Positions 48,301 through 57,907 of a stretch of 64,000 bases of DNA are shown piece after piece. The stretch comes from Capitella teleta. Taxonomy: Eukaryota; Annelida; Polychaeta; Capitellidae. The notes below the pieces were generated by a model that worked only from the letters and a program-made list of their open reading frames with translations, did no database searches and was not told where the DNA came from. The translations under genes were made by a program, and so were the position numbers. The DNA is taken from the NCBI GenBank assembly GCA_000328365.1, contig KB301771.1:294021-358020 (forward strand). Reading direction: 5' to 3'. Position 1 is the first letter of the stretch, and the number at the start of each line of letters is the position of its first letter.

Positions 48301-49051
48301 GAAATAGGGACTCGTATATAGATAGCTGAATTTTAGACAGCATAATAATTGCCATGTATATAGATTGCATGATGAGTGAGTGAGTGATGGGGTTTTACGG
48401 CTCCACCCAACCCATTCGGGTGATACGGGCGCCAGAACAGAAGGCTCGGGACCGGGGTTTCCCCCTACTCTTATCGATAAATCCCAAGGGTTCTTTATCC
48501 TGCATACCACCATAGACAGTAGTACACAGCACTTGGCCTTGTTACGCTGTCACGTGCCCGGGGTGGGCAGGACACACATTCTCCGTCTAATTGGCCAGCA
48601 TCGCGATCCAGTCCCTGTAGTAGGCAGCCTTTTGGGCTAGCCAAGGAATAACGAACTGCTCTGGATACGTGAAGTGGCCGCTGGTCGACGGAGATCGTTG
48701 GGCAGCTAGATTGCATGATAAATTAATTTTTGATTACTCACCACTTTCCACAGAACAGATCGCCACTTGACCCCGACTCGAAGGTCAATGCTCGATCCAA
48801 GTGGCCGAACCTTCTGGTGTTCTTGTTTATTGGTTTACATGAGTCTGGGTTCAACTTGTCTGCTTCTTTTGGTTCGAACAATTTTGACAATTTATCAGCG
48901 TCCGCGGCAACTTTTCCAAGAACGGCTAAATCGGCGCGCGCGACACCCGAAGGTGCGAATAGACCTATAAGAAAACAGAGGCATGAATAATGAAGTGAAC
49001 ACTACTTCAGCGGATACCAAGCAAAAGCAGAACGGAAATATTTGACAGCAT
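42371..49051 (-). CDS. FAM187-like Ig/TSP1-like single-pass membrane protein
   Basis: Thirteen exons join in phase: 49051-49018, 48964-48742, 47905-47797, 47768-47660, 47571-47401, 47343-47317, 47234-47202, 47141-47055, 46994-46797, 45776-45660, 45166-45142, 45079-44883, 42597-42371. They total 1557 nt, 518 residues. A signal peptide (MLSNISVLLLLGLFAPSG) is split over exons 1-2. An N-terminal Ig-like region (KVFWYRM ... SSGVYMDL) lacks the usual second cysteine. A TSP1-like core follows (WTEWGKCSACG, ARIREGSC) with the paired cysteines EDCTVDCSD. A second Ig domain runs from IPCPNTTW to SGIYHC. The last exon has one helix (FPFLFALFIGL) and a lysine-rich tail. This order matches vertebrate FAM187A/B, poorly characterised membrane proteins. 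The donor at 47401 is weak. An RFX X-box lies 44 bp upstream of the ATG. Confidence 0.85.
42938..43616 (+). mobile_element. Mariner-type MITE, short form (copy B)
   Basis: It is flanked by TA on the left (42936-42937). Terminal repeats are CAGAGTGGGCCAATAATAG at the left and, read inward from the right, AGAGTGGGCCAAAAGTAG. It is about 680 bp with no coding capacity. It lacks the roughly 440-bp internal block found in copies A and C. It lies in the last intron of the FAM187-like gene, immediately followed by copy C. Confidence 0.83.
43622..44736 (+). mobile_element. Mariner-type MITE, long form (copy C)
   Basis: It runs from CAGATTGGGCTAAAGAAAAT to TAGATAGACTACGTTTCGC, with TA on each side (43620-43621 and 44737-44738). 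At 1115 bp it is the most complete long copy. The internal block around 43920-44390 is shared with copy A. It is inserted head to tail with copy B, sharing nearly the same TA target. No transposase frame is present. Confidence 0.8.
46189..46251. repeat. Short conserved repeat (second copy at 23336-23405)
   Basis: The text TCTAACGAGCAGACG, GGCCACACCA and AACTGGGTGTTGCACAATG occurs here and at 23336-23405 with few differences, in the same orientation. It is about 65 bp and is bordered here by TTAGCCAT-like inverted words. Family unknown. Confidence 0.6.
48374..48706 (-). mobile_element. SINE with a non-tRNA head and the shared 3' module
   Basis: A perfect 13-bp duplication (TAGATTGCATGAT at 48361-48373 and 48707-48719) brackets 333 bp. 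Read on the minus strand, the 3' half from CGTAACAAGGCC to the (TCAC)n-like tail equals the module of the copies at 4089 and 41330. The 5' half (48540-48706) is unrelated to the tRNA head and shows no A or B box that I can see. It lies in the second intron of the FAM187-like gene. Confidence 0.85.
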
Positions 49052-49094
49052 TTGGATAAATTTTAGTTGCGCCTGTGTTAACGGAAGTTCTTCT

Positions 49095-49108
49095 GTTGCT
49101 ATGGTAAC
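49095..49108. promoter_or_regulatory. RFX X-box upstream of the FAM187-like gene
   Basis: GTTGCTATGGTAAC matches the RFX-factor X-box consensus RYYNYY-N2-RRNRAC at every position. It lies 44 bp upstream of the start codon at 49051. RFX factors drive ciliary and sperm genes in animals. Confidence 0.6.
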
Positions 49109-49151
49109 TTATGATGCGTGTAACGTTGCGTGTAATGTTGGTGTTTGGCAT

Positions 49152-50034
49152 AGACATAGAGACTAAAGCGCACATATTATGTGCGTGCATGCGTTTCCCG
49201 CACGCACGCACGCGCGCACGCACGCACGCACGCAGCATTTTCCATCTCACTATTTTATGTTTGCGCGTTCACATTTGCGGCTGCGTTTCTGCGTGCGGGA
49301 AACGCACGCATTCAGATGGGTCGGTTTGGAAAACAGAATGCGGGCGGCGTGATCTGCGCATGCGCGACTGCATTCGGCGATTGGAATTCAAAGAGGAAAC
49401 ATCCGGCTGAGGAAGAGCGAACATGGAGAATGACCCAGTGGTGGCGATTATTGAACTTGTACGATAGTAGAAGATGAGGGAAAAGATACCGGATTAACAG
49501 AGAATATAATATTGAGTCAAATTGCGCAAGACTCTGGGAGTGATGGTAGGTGCAATTCTTCTAATTTCCTACTCATTGTGAATTTTAATGAATGAATGTT
49601 TTGTAGACAACACATTTATTTTGAGTAAAATGTACACAATAACAATTCTCAAATGAACTGTCGTTTAAATTTCCGTTTATTTAGGTCAAAATATTTGAGA
49701 AGACGATGAAGTAGTACATTGTAGTACTAGTACACATTCTTTCCAAGGCTTTCGTAAAAATTGCAAAAGTTGACATCACTTTCGTTTTCCATATTTAGAT
49801 CGTCTGCAGTTTCGCGCCAAATTTTCGATTTTTCGTTTTCACTCTGTAATTCTTGCTTACCGCGCTTCTTGCGAAGAACAAGTAACAATAATTAATATGC
49901 TATGATGGTCGAAGATCGCAGTCAGTAAACATAACGTACATATATGAACGCAACACATTTGCGGACCGTACGACACGTGCGGGTGTTTCCCGAACGCACG
50001 GACCGCACGCACATATGTGAACGGCGCTTTAGAC
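49152..50034 (+). mobile_element. PIF/Harbinger-like element (copy 2, internally deleted)
   Basis: The ends (TAAAGCGC... and ...ATGTGAACGGCGCTTTA) and GC-rich subterminal sequence match copy 1 at 18871. It keeps the MADF opening, MENDPVVAIIELVR, followed by stops, but lacks the BESS segment. It is about 880 bp against 1.86 kb for copy 1. GAC lies on both sides and may be a 3-bp duplication. It begins 44 bp beyond the X-box of the FAM187-like gene. Confidence 0.72.
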
Positions 50035-50089
50035 ATACTATTACATAGTTAAGTGGGTATAACTCGATAAGGTGAAAGCCGGTGTAACA

Positions 50090-50930
50090 GTTTCATTTCA
50101 TTTCATATTTCATATCTTAAGCCCATTTTCAGTAAAAGAAGGCATTCAAATGCGCTTCACAACATAGAAATTCCAATATCAAGGTTAAAAATGCGATTCT
50201 GAAATAAAATATTTCTGAGTTTTGATTTAAAATCCGGTCAGGTTTCAATTCACGAATTTCGGGAGGTAAAGCATTCAATAAAACTGGGGCCTGGGCAGAA
50301 AAAGAATTAACGACCGCTGTTGGTTGCTAGAGCGCAGAGAACGGGGCTGATGAAAATTTGACAGATTTAAGTGTTCGCTTAAATAAGTTGGCCCGATCGA
50401 GTTCACTGATAGATTTAAAAGAAAGCAAATTAATTTATTCGTGATTCGGCATTTCACCAATGGAGGTAACCAATGGAGATCTTTTAAAAGTGGAGATATT
50501 CAGCAATAGATCAGATCGTTTAACCAGCCTCGCGGCACTGTTTTGAACCCGTTGAAGTCAACTGATTTGAGAAGTAGGAAGACCAGACTGAAGGTTGTTG
50601 CAGTAGTCAAGCAAGGTCATGAAGTTCGTTTGGACGAGAGTGCATGCAGCCTCTTCAGTGATGAATTTCCTTGCCTGGCTAATTAACTTGATTTGATAAA
50701 TTGCACACTTGCAGACAGTTGACACTTGCTTCTTCATAGACAGTATATGTTATCAAACTAAGGCCCAAGTTGAGGACCCAATCGCTCGCTGAAATATTAT
50801 CGTCCAATAGGGCCACTGGTGATAGGCGGTACTGTGACAGCGAAGGGGTCGACACAATGAACCGTTCCGGTTTTTCGCAGTTTCGCTTCAGGTAGCTTTT
50901 CTGCATTCAGTCTTTGATGATATAACCGTC
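50090..50930 (-). mobile_element. LINE 3' fragment, CR1/L2-like
   Basis: On the minus strand, frames in order read LKRNCEKPERFIV, then NFMTLLDYCNNLQSGLP, LQRVQNSAARLVKRSDLL, and SIGPTYLSEHL with RSLRSSNQQRSL. This is the classic end of a CR1/L2-group reverse transcriptase. It closes with a 3' end resembling that group (GAAGCGCATTTGAATGCCTT) and an (ATGAA)n-like tail near 50095-50110. Frame changes and stops make it dead; the catalytic YADD part and everything upstream are missing. It is clearly a different insertion from the fragment at 204-820. Confidence 0.85.
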
Positions 50931-50956
50931 GCGCTCTCGCCGATTCCTAATGTAGC

Positions 50957-52062
50957 CGTGGCGACCACAGGGAGTCTTACCAGTGAGCGAGCAGATGTGG
51001 ACAAAACTCAATGCAGTGAATGCTTTCTGTCTATATATATAATATCAAGGGAAGTCACTGATTCCTGTCAATCTTAGGACGCTTGCCTCGAAAGCAATCT
51101 TCTCTTCAAAAGAGGGAGCCGAAACTTCGGATCTGGCAAGATCACCAATAAATGAAACGATTGACACCAATAATCTCGTACGGCAAAGCCTAATTACTAA
51201 TTAATCCATTTTGTCGGACCGCAGCAAATTTTCAGCGCGCAGCAAACTCACGATCGCTAAATGTCGAAATAAAATCCTTAAAACCGGAATGAAGCTGCAA
51301 AAGTGTAGAGCTCAGGATACATTCTTAATTTAACAGATTGGCTTTAGAGTGAAACATCCTGTCTGTAATTGTCTCTCGAACAATAAAAGCTATTCTGAGA
51401 GTCAAATTGAGCATGGAATAGGTTAGAAAAAGGAGTTAGAGTTAAAAGACACATTGCATTTAAGTAAGTTGACTTGACGGGAATTAGCAGACGACACACA
51501 CAGCGCCCTCTGGTGTATATGTTTAGAATCGTTTTATATACCTCACAACATGTTGTGTTATCTATCTAATAACTTTAGATTTTATAACCAGTATTACGAA
51601 CTTTAAAATTATCTGAATACTGTTATATGCATCCAATAATTTATAGAATCGTACTGCTGGACTGATCTCTATCGAGTGAATGCTCTGATTAATTTCAATT
51701 GCATTTCTCAGCTGGACTATTATTGATCAATCACTGAGCGGCTTGTTAAGGTGAAGGCCGAATGCTGCAGCGATCGTGCCCGTTGTTAGTCGTTTTGGAA
51801 ATGGAAGCATTTTTGTGCAATTAATGACTAATTAGTCACTGCCGTGCGGAGTTTTTGGTGTCTATAGGTTCATTTATTCATAATCTTGCCAGATCCGAAG
51901 CCTCAGCTCTCTCCCGTGAGGGGAATGTAGGTTTCGAGGCTTTGTTATTGTTCTTCTGAGAAATCAGTGACTTCCCTTGATATTATTATATACTGTCTAG
52001 AAGGCTGCATAGGCATTCCATGTATCCATCGCCCACTGGTAAGACCCCCTGTGGTGGCGACG
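50957..52062. mobile_element. Non-coding element with long terminal inverted repeats
   Basis: The left 200 bp (from GTGGCGACCACAGGGAGTCT) and the right 180 bp (ending CCCTGTGGTGGCGAC) are inverted copies. Shared blocks are GGTAAGAC-type start, AATATCAAGGGAAGTCACTGA and TTCGGATCTGGCAAGAT. The centre (about 51180-51880) has no reading frame of note. This looks like a foldback-type or long-TIR DNA element of 1.1 kb. The target duplication is not resolved. Confidence 0.7.
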
Positions 52063-52118
52063 GGTTTGCGCATAGTGGGTTCACCGACACAGTCTCCATA
52101 GTCTCCCAAAATAAAGAG

Positions 52119-52445
52119 TTCGGCGGACTCTAGTCCTGGTTTTTATAGTCCTAGGTCTTCATGCATAGTCCTGCCATTGAGAATAGTAGTCCCATTGGAA
52201 CTATACATACTAGGATGGTTAGCCCTAGGACACATTACCCTAGGTCCCAGGAAGCAGAGTCTGCTGCATTGGATTACAGACAATAACAATTTTACATAGT
52301 GTGAAATGGTGTTTATTACGATTGGTGCAACTTTATACATGTATTAGCTGAATTGACTGCTCGATCTTTATTTTTCGACTTGTATAGGCACCTCTCGGTT
52401 AATGACAAGATGGTGTAAGTGTCGATCCATCTATCCTCTTCCTTG
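52119..52445 (+). repeat. TAGTCC-rich interspersed repeat, copy 2
   Basis: It follows the same block order as 27706-28030: TTCGGCGGACTCTAGTCCTGG, several TAGTCC/CTAGGA words, GGAACTATACAT, then CTGCATTGGATTA and GTTTATTACGATTGGT. About 25 bp are gained or lost between copies. Confidence 0.65.
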
Positions 52446-53374
52446 CGCCCTTTTGGTCTGCTCGATCCAGATCTGCATGGAACAGGCAACACATTTATGT
52501 CAGGGCATTATTACAGTGTGTTCCGTGCGTGTCCTCGGTTATGCTGGACTGGCCTGAACTTAAAAGGTAAAGGACAGAGACTAGGGTTAATGCCTTAATG
52601 AATCGTCCAATTCATTTATAGAGGTCCAAATGAAAGATGGTTGGAGGTGGAAAACCGTGGTGGTTGGAAGTTGGCAGAAGTGGGGGAAAGTGGAGTTTAT
52701 AAAGGGGCGACAGGGATATATTAATATTCATTGAACGGGATCTCGTGGGTAAGTCACATGTTAAACTTAACCACTGGGGAAAGAGCAAAACAGGTCAAGT
52801 ACAAGTCATTTTCAGGAGAACTTAAGGTGATCTTCCTCACGTACAGTTAAGGGTGATTGGTAGGTAATGAGTTAGTTGGAGAAGAAATTCTAGCTCAGCA
52901 TTTCCTCTAGTTAAATAGAAACGTAACTTTTGGAGAATGTGGCAGGTCTCACCTGGAGGTCAGGTTAGTTAGTATTTCTAGAGAATTCAAGGAGAACGAG
53001 AGAACTGCTATAGCGTAATCCATGTAGGCATGCATGGGTATTCACTACACAGTGTACCGAATTGAAATTCACATGGTACAAGGCCTCTGCTGGTCTACGT
53101 ATGCAGGGGTAGTGTTTTCTACATAACCTGTGGGTTATTCCTTTGACACATGTTCGTCGCACAAAATCCTCGACTATTTTGACCAAAATAATTTGGCCAT
53201 CATAAACGTCGTGCATTTTATCCCGCCCAAGATGATCTTCTGAAACTATATAGCTTGGCTTGTGACAAATAGAGAATACAATTTTAAAATGGAATTAAAA
53301 ATATATAAAGTATAGACCTACAGAGACGAACGCGTGGAAGCGTAAACCATCTACTTATTCAAATGCATTTTTAC
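52446..53374. other. Unassigned stretch
   Basis: No supported gene. A minus-strand frame of 83 codons at 52965-53216 could continue the partial gene upstream of it, but no splice sites link them. Confidence 0.35.
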
Positions 53375-53629
53375 CTTCGTTTGTTGAGTGAAGTTCATGT
53401 AAAATTCTCTCCATCTCATCTTCATCAATTATTACACGATGCCACTCCTCTGCCTCTTGAACGTCTATAGAAACACTCACAGACTACCAAAAATATAGTA
53501 TTACTTCGGTCAATGAATCATTATCTAATGGAATAGCAGGAAACGGAAGATCACTCACCTTGAAATTTGATAACACAATCCTGCGGATCGCTCGCTTTCT
53601 CGAAGTTGTAATGCCCTTCAGGGTAGGAC
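53375..53629 (-). CDS. Two exons of an unrecognised gene (partial)
   Basis: Exons 53629-53559 and 53464-53375 have good AG/GT borders and join in phase. They read SYPEGHYNFEKASDPQDCV, then IKFQDVQEAEEWHRVI and DEDEMERILHELHSTNE. Composition is acidic and coding-like. The final part loosely resembles the start of H2C2-type integrase zinc-binding domains found in some domesticated genes, but the zinc ligands themselves are not covered. Neighbouring exons were not found on either side. This may be a gene remnant or a small host gene with distant exons. Confidence 0.4.
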
Positions 53630-54038
53630 CTAATTGTGAAATAATTTCGGAAGTCCCTCAACATGCCTTTGCAGTGAAATAAGGGCGCTCTTTCCTCTCG
53701 CTGTTTCTTGATAATGTGGCCATGTATATAATATTAATGTTTATATAACACCGATTGCAGTTGTATACTATTATTCACTTAAAAAAAAAAAAATCATATA
53801 CAACATTTAACTTTCGGTTACCTGCACAAACGTACGCCGGCCTTGACTCAGCATTGGTGACAATATTTTCACTGAGAACAGGGTTACTATGTTATGGGCC
53901 CGCCTTAGCATCGTGACCTCTGTGCACCAAGATTGAGAACTAATTCGAGACCTAAATCAACCTGGTGCCCAGAGCTAGAGATTAGGGTCGATAACAGACT
54001 GACGTGACGCATGGCTTAAGGATAATCCCCGCCTGTAT

Positions 54039-55453
54039 ATGTGCTGCCACGAGAAAGCCATCTCTTCAAGTGGAGGCCCCATAAGAAACGGAGAAAGCCT
54101 CAACAGATTGTTAGCCAATCTGAGGGATGTCATAACTCAGTCAACACCTTCGGCAAAAGACTTTATTGATCGCTTGTTCTTTGTGAGCACAGAAGTCAAA
54201 TCGGAAATTCACAAACAAAAGAAAAATCAACTGAATATTAGGCGTGAATCAACAGCATTGAGGAAAGAGTTCTCTCTGGCACTTCAGCTATCACCGTCGA
54301 AGGTAAACAGTGCGTCCTACACGACTGTGAACACGGGACTGAATACCAATGGTACACTGTGTCAGCTCCTGAAGCAGCTGGAATGGCAAACAGACTGTTC
54401 CCCGATAGTCTCGCTGGCATGTGTTCAGTGTGCCAGACGTTTCCACCCAAAGCCGGCTCATTGCATTGCCAACACAGCTTTTGTCACGATTGTTTCAAAC
54501 GATACGTGAACGGAAGTTTGAATGAGTTGAATCATTATCTTCGGTGCTGTATTTGTGGAGGAAAGAGCCATTTGACGAGAGAGGGTCACGAAGAAATTGC
54601 TCAGCTTTCGTTCGGGAGAGAGGCATCTAATGTCGAACTCACAGATCCTGTAGGATTGAGCGTTCGAAGCAATGGCGATTTCGTCACAATTGATCGCGGT
54701 CTGAAGCGAGGATTTATCTTCAATCGTTGTGGTCAAGTAAAAGAAGACTTTTCTTACATCCATGAAGCTTTTCCCATGGATGGAATAGCGGTAAGCAAAG
54801 ATGACCGCATCGTGGCACCATTCAAGAGCCAAGGTCAGGATGTATTGACTTACTTCCTCCCTAACGGAGGCGTCTTGACTCCGACCTATTTGGACCGAAG
54901 TGTCGCTGACATTGACATCACTGGCGTAGCGGTGACGTCAGAAAATTGGGTCGTAGCGGCCGATTGTCAGAATTCCATGCTGTACTTCGTTCACCCAGAA
55001 CGCCATCATCTTAAATCGGTCGAAATCATAGGTGGACCCAGTGAAAAACGACCGGAACCACGTGGGATAGCAGTTTCTTCAGAAGGTGACCTACTTATCA
55101 CGGATTGGGCAAATCACTGCATCCGGGTTCTCGATTCTGATGGCGCATTCAAATCCAAGTTCGGTCAGCGCGGAGAGCGTCCTGGGCAGTTCTTGGAGCC
55201 GTACGGAGTGGCAGTTGACAGTGAAGACCGAATATTCGTCGCAGAAAAGGCCAATAACAGAGTGCAGATGTTCACTCCAGAAGGCGAGTTCATTCGCTAT
55301 GTCGTGCAGTACAAGCAGGGTTCAGATGTGTATTTGGCGCCATTTGACCTCGTTTGTCTTCCGGGTCAGAAGGTCGCAGTTCTACTTGCCGGCATTAAGG
55401 ATGCCACTGTGGCAGAGATCCGTATCTATCCATACGTGTTGGATATGTATTAA
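54039..55453 (+). CDS. RING finger and NHL-repeat protein (TRIM-NHL-like E3 ligase)
   Basis: The main frame from ATG 54383 to TAA 55453 is unspliced. It begins with a RING finger: CSVCQTFPP, HCQHSFCHDCF and CCICGG give a C3HC4-like zinc pattern. After a short linker come about five or six NHL-type propeller repeats, such as DPVGLSVRSNGDFVTID, EPRGIAVSSEGDLLITD and EPYGVAVDSEDRIFVAEK. There is no B-box. Upstream, ATG 54039 opens another frame with a charged helix (STEVKSEIHKQKKNQLN). A 56-bp intron (54310-54365) would join the two in phase, giving 452 residues with the helix before the RING; this is an inference. Such proteins are probable ubiquitin ligases or RNA regulators. A polyadenylation signal follows at 55711. 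Confidence 0.82.
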
Positions 55454-55710
55454 TCCTTTTTTGAGCTGCGTATATTAGAAGTTTGTTAGCCTTCTCAGAT
55501 CGAAGGAAGGATTCTGCTTAATTTTATAACTTGTACACTGAATGAAGAGATAATTTTGTGGAAACAGATTGAATGTGAAAGTATAAATTGTAGTACATGT
55601 CTAATTATTGCCTTGTATCGTGTTGCATTTAATGGATTACATGTGCATGTACTCTGATCAAACTGTACGCTGTAATTCTTCATTTGATTGACGTTGTGGT
55701 GCCAGAAGAA

Positions 55711-55716
55711 AATAAA
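55711..55716 (+). terminator. Polyadenylation signal AATAAA for the RING-NHL gene
   Basis: AATAAA lies 258 nt beyond the stop codon of the RING-NHL gene, on the same strand. It is the first good signal downstream. Confidence 0.5.
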
Positions 55717-56627
55717 AGGGTTTAAACACTGTAGATTGCTTTCATCATGAATTAAATTCAGGTTATATACACCGTCCTCTGTTGAATTGTCTACCGATTT
55801 CCCCAGAAATGTGGGCAAAGGTAAAAGACAACACCGTGTTCGGATTTCCATATTTCACTGATATTCTCAAATCCCATGGATGTGTGATACATCACACACA
55901 ATACAGTGCATAAACCTAATAATTATTTTTAGGGTACGCATAAGTCATAACCCGATTACTGTCTAGCGCATGGGTAAAGCGGCGGAAAAGTTGCATGTAC
56001 TCGTATATGCTCGAATGAGCGACCAATTAAACTTGAATTATTAAACATTTATTAATATATTCTCCGCTGATCACGTTACATCGCGGTATATTTCATATAT
56101 TTTGTCAGAGCTAGGCTATTTTGGGATCCAGAAACCAAAACTCGCACTGTAATTGAAAGAAATATAAATTTAAAAACATCAATTAAAGAGATTTCCGTCT
56201 CCAGTCATTTGCATTGGTGTTGACTAGCAAGACTTTAAGTCAAGTCAAGTATTAAGTCGTTGTTAATAATTATCAAGTACGACGGTTAGGCATCATGAAA
56301 TGCAGACAATAACACATCAAATATTATTACTGGGTTTTTGATCTAGTAACCATGAAAGGTCAATGTGCTCAGTCGTCAAAACGCATAGCCTCAACAGTCA
56401 ACATAAATATATTATGTGCTCTTTAACAAAGGACATGATGCTACTGTACTAGTCTTGCATGGACAAATGAACTAAACAACATGATATTGACAACACTATC
56501 TAAACTTGCTAAGCGAAGCCAATCCCTGGTGCGTTATGATGTCCTTTCGTTGTAGACCTACATGGGGCATGTTCAAAAAACATAACGCACTCGATTGATT
56601 GAAAATTGAAACCATTTATTTGAACAA
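55717..56627. other. Intergenic region between RING-NHL and Ras-like genes
   Basis: No gene seen. An inverted pair of GTGCGTTATGA/CATAACGCAC words at 56529-56591 lies just beyond the end of the Ras-like gene and echoes the hairpin at 31295. Confidence 0.45.
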
Positions 56628-57152
56628 TCATAACGGTCTTGGCGCGGTAAGCGCAATCAAATGCAGCATCTCCCGGACGTGGATGTTCTGTATGGCGCTG
56701 ATTTCGATATATGGCACATCCAAATCTCCAGCGAGAATTTTCACTTCCACTAGCTCTATGATTCTATCCAAACGCATTTCACATTTGTTTCCTACCAGAA
56801 CCACTTTCACCCTGCTGTTGGCGGACCTGATCACTTGCACAATGCTCGTGACGACATCATATGATTTCCGTGACGTCAGATCAAACACAACGACGATGAC
56901 GTCACTGGCCATGATCCGAGCTTTAAATCTCTCAGGATCACCGTGAATGTCGCAGATGTCGAACGTGACATTCAGGCTTTCTGTAATGGCTACTTTCTTC
57001 ACTGCGAATGATTCAGATTCAGACGAAGCCGACTCCGGTGCTGATATTGTTTGCACAAGGGGTTTGCAGACGATCCGGGCCACTAATGTCGTTTTCCCGC
57101 TTTTCGGCGGCCCCACCAAGGATACGCGGATCACTTCCGGCTCGGTTGCCAT
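56628..57152 (-). CDS. Atypical Ras-superfamily small GTPase, intronless
   Basis: A single 525-nt frame from ATG 57152 to the stop at 56628 gives 174 residues. The P-loop is intact (GPPKSGKTT). Switch II is unusual: the DxxG is met by DIHGDPERF in place of DTAGQE, so the catalytic Gln is not in its normal context. G4 reads GNKCE rather than NKxD, and G5 reads EISAI rather than ETSAK. The rest follows Ras/Rab order (VVVFDLTSRKSYDVV). No prenylation CAAX box is present (ends APRPL). The frame is open further upstream to 57350 but MATEPEV is the best start. It may bind guanine nucleotide weakly or hydrolyse slowly. An X-box overlaps the start codon. The closest subfamily is not clear. Confidence 0.75.
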   Translation of the reverse strand: MATEPEVIRVSLVGPPKSGKTTLVARIVCKPLVQTISAPESASSESESFAVKKVAITESLNVTFDICDIHGDPERFKARIMASDVIVVVFDLTSRKSYDVVTSIVQVIRSANSRVKVVLVGNKCEMRLDRIIELVEVKILAGDLDVPYIEISAIQNIHVREMLHLIALTAPRPL

Positions 57153-57158
57153 GGCAAC
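57145..57158. promoter_or_regulatory. Perfect palindromic X-box at the Ras-like start codon
   Basis: GTTGCCATGGCAAC is the ideal RFX X-box. It overlaps the ATG of the Ras-like gene (the central CATG holds the start codon on the minus strand). A near match (GTTGCCATGGATAC) lies at 57504-57517, upstream of the same gene. ETS-type ACTTCCGG words flank it. Confidence 0.45.
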
Positions 57159-57379
57159 GACTCCACTTCCGGTTCTGAAGCGCCCTCGTGCGGCACCAGT
57201 TCGCCTTGAGGAAGTGCCGCTGATCAACTCGTCCGGCGCAATAAATCGCCAATAAATCGATCGGCATTTCGTGATTACTTCTGGTTCTTTCGTTAAAAAT
57301 GCATGCGCGAAGTTGCCACAAGGCGGCGCCACATCACGCCATCGTTCCATAGATCGGTCATTGTCGCTGAGTTCACCAA

Positions 57380-57400
57380 CAGCAGCAGCAGCAGCAGCAG
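57380..57400. repeat. (CAG)7 microsatellite
   Basis: Seven CAG units upstream of the Ras-like gene, not within its reading frame. Confidence 0.9.
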
Positions 57401-57672
57401 CTGGGCTTCAATCACTTTGGTCGAACATGTCTGCCTCTCCGGTGTGCGTCCCCAGAGGTGCTGCCTGTTGCACTATAGCTGTGTGCATGCCCATGATATG
57501 TATGTTGCCATGGATACATTGCTTGGTAACCCTTGGCAACGGGTGCTGAAAATGTGCCCTGAATGGGGATTAGGCAAGATGTCTTCTGAATACGCAGTCG
57601 TAACTAAACCCTGTGGTTGCACTCAGTGTAGCTCCAAATCTGTATCGAGTTCTTTCGATTGTAAGTGAGGAA

Positions 57673-57900
57673 GATGTTGATAATTGTGTTGTTGATAATG
57701 TTGATAATTGTGTTGTTGATAATGTTGATAATTGTGTTGTTGATAATGTTGATAATTGTGTTGTTGATAATGTTGATAATTGTGTTGTTGATAATGTTGA
57801 TAATTGTGTTGTTGATAATGTTGATAATTGTGTTGTTGATAATGTTGATAATTGTGTTGTTGATAATGTTGATAATTGTGTTGTTGATAATGTTGATAAC
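57673..57900. repeat. 24-bp tandem repeat, about 9.5 copies
   Basis: The unit GTTGATAATTGTGTTGTTGA+TAAT repeats almost perfectly. Because 24 is a multiple of three and the unit lacks stops in several frames, four long overlapping frames appear on both strands. These are artefacts of the repeat. The near identity of units implies recent expansion. Confidence 0.95.
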
Positions 57901-57907
57901 TGTGCAT

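Noticed and set aside
49111-49477. His/Arg/Ala-rich frames of about 100 codons (also 18892-19113)
   Set aside because: They are the GC-rich subterminal repeats of the Harbinger-like elements read in chance frames.
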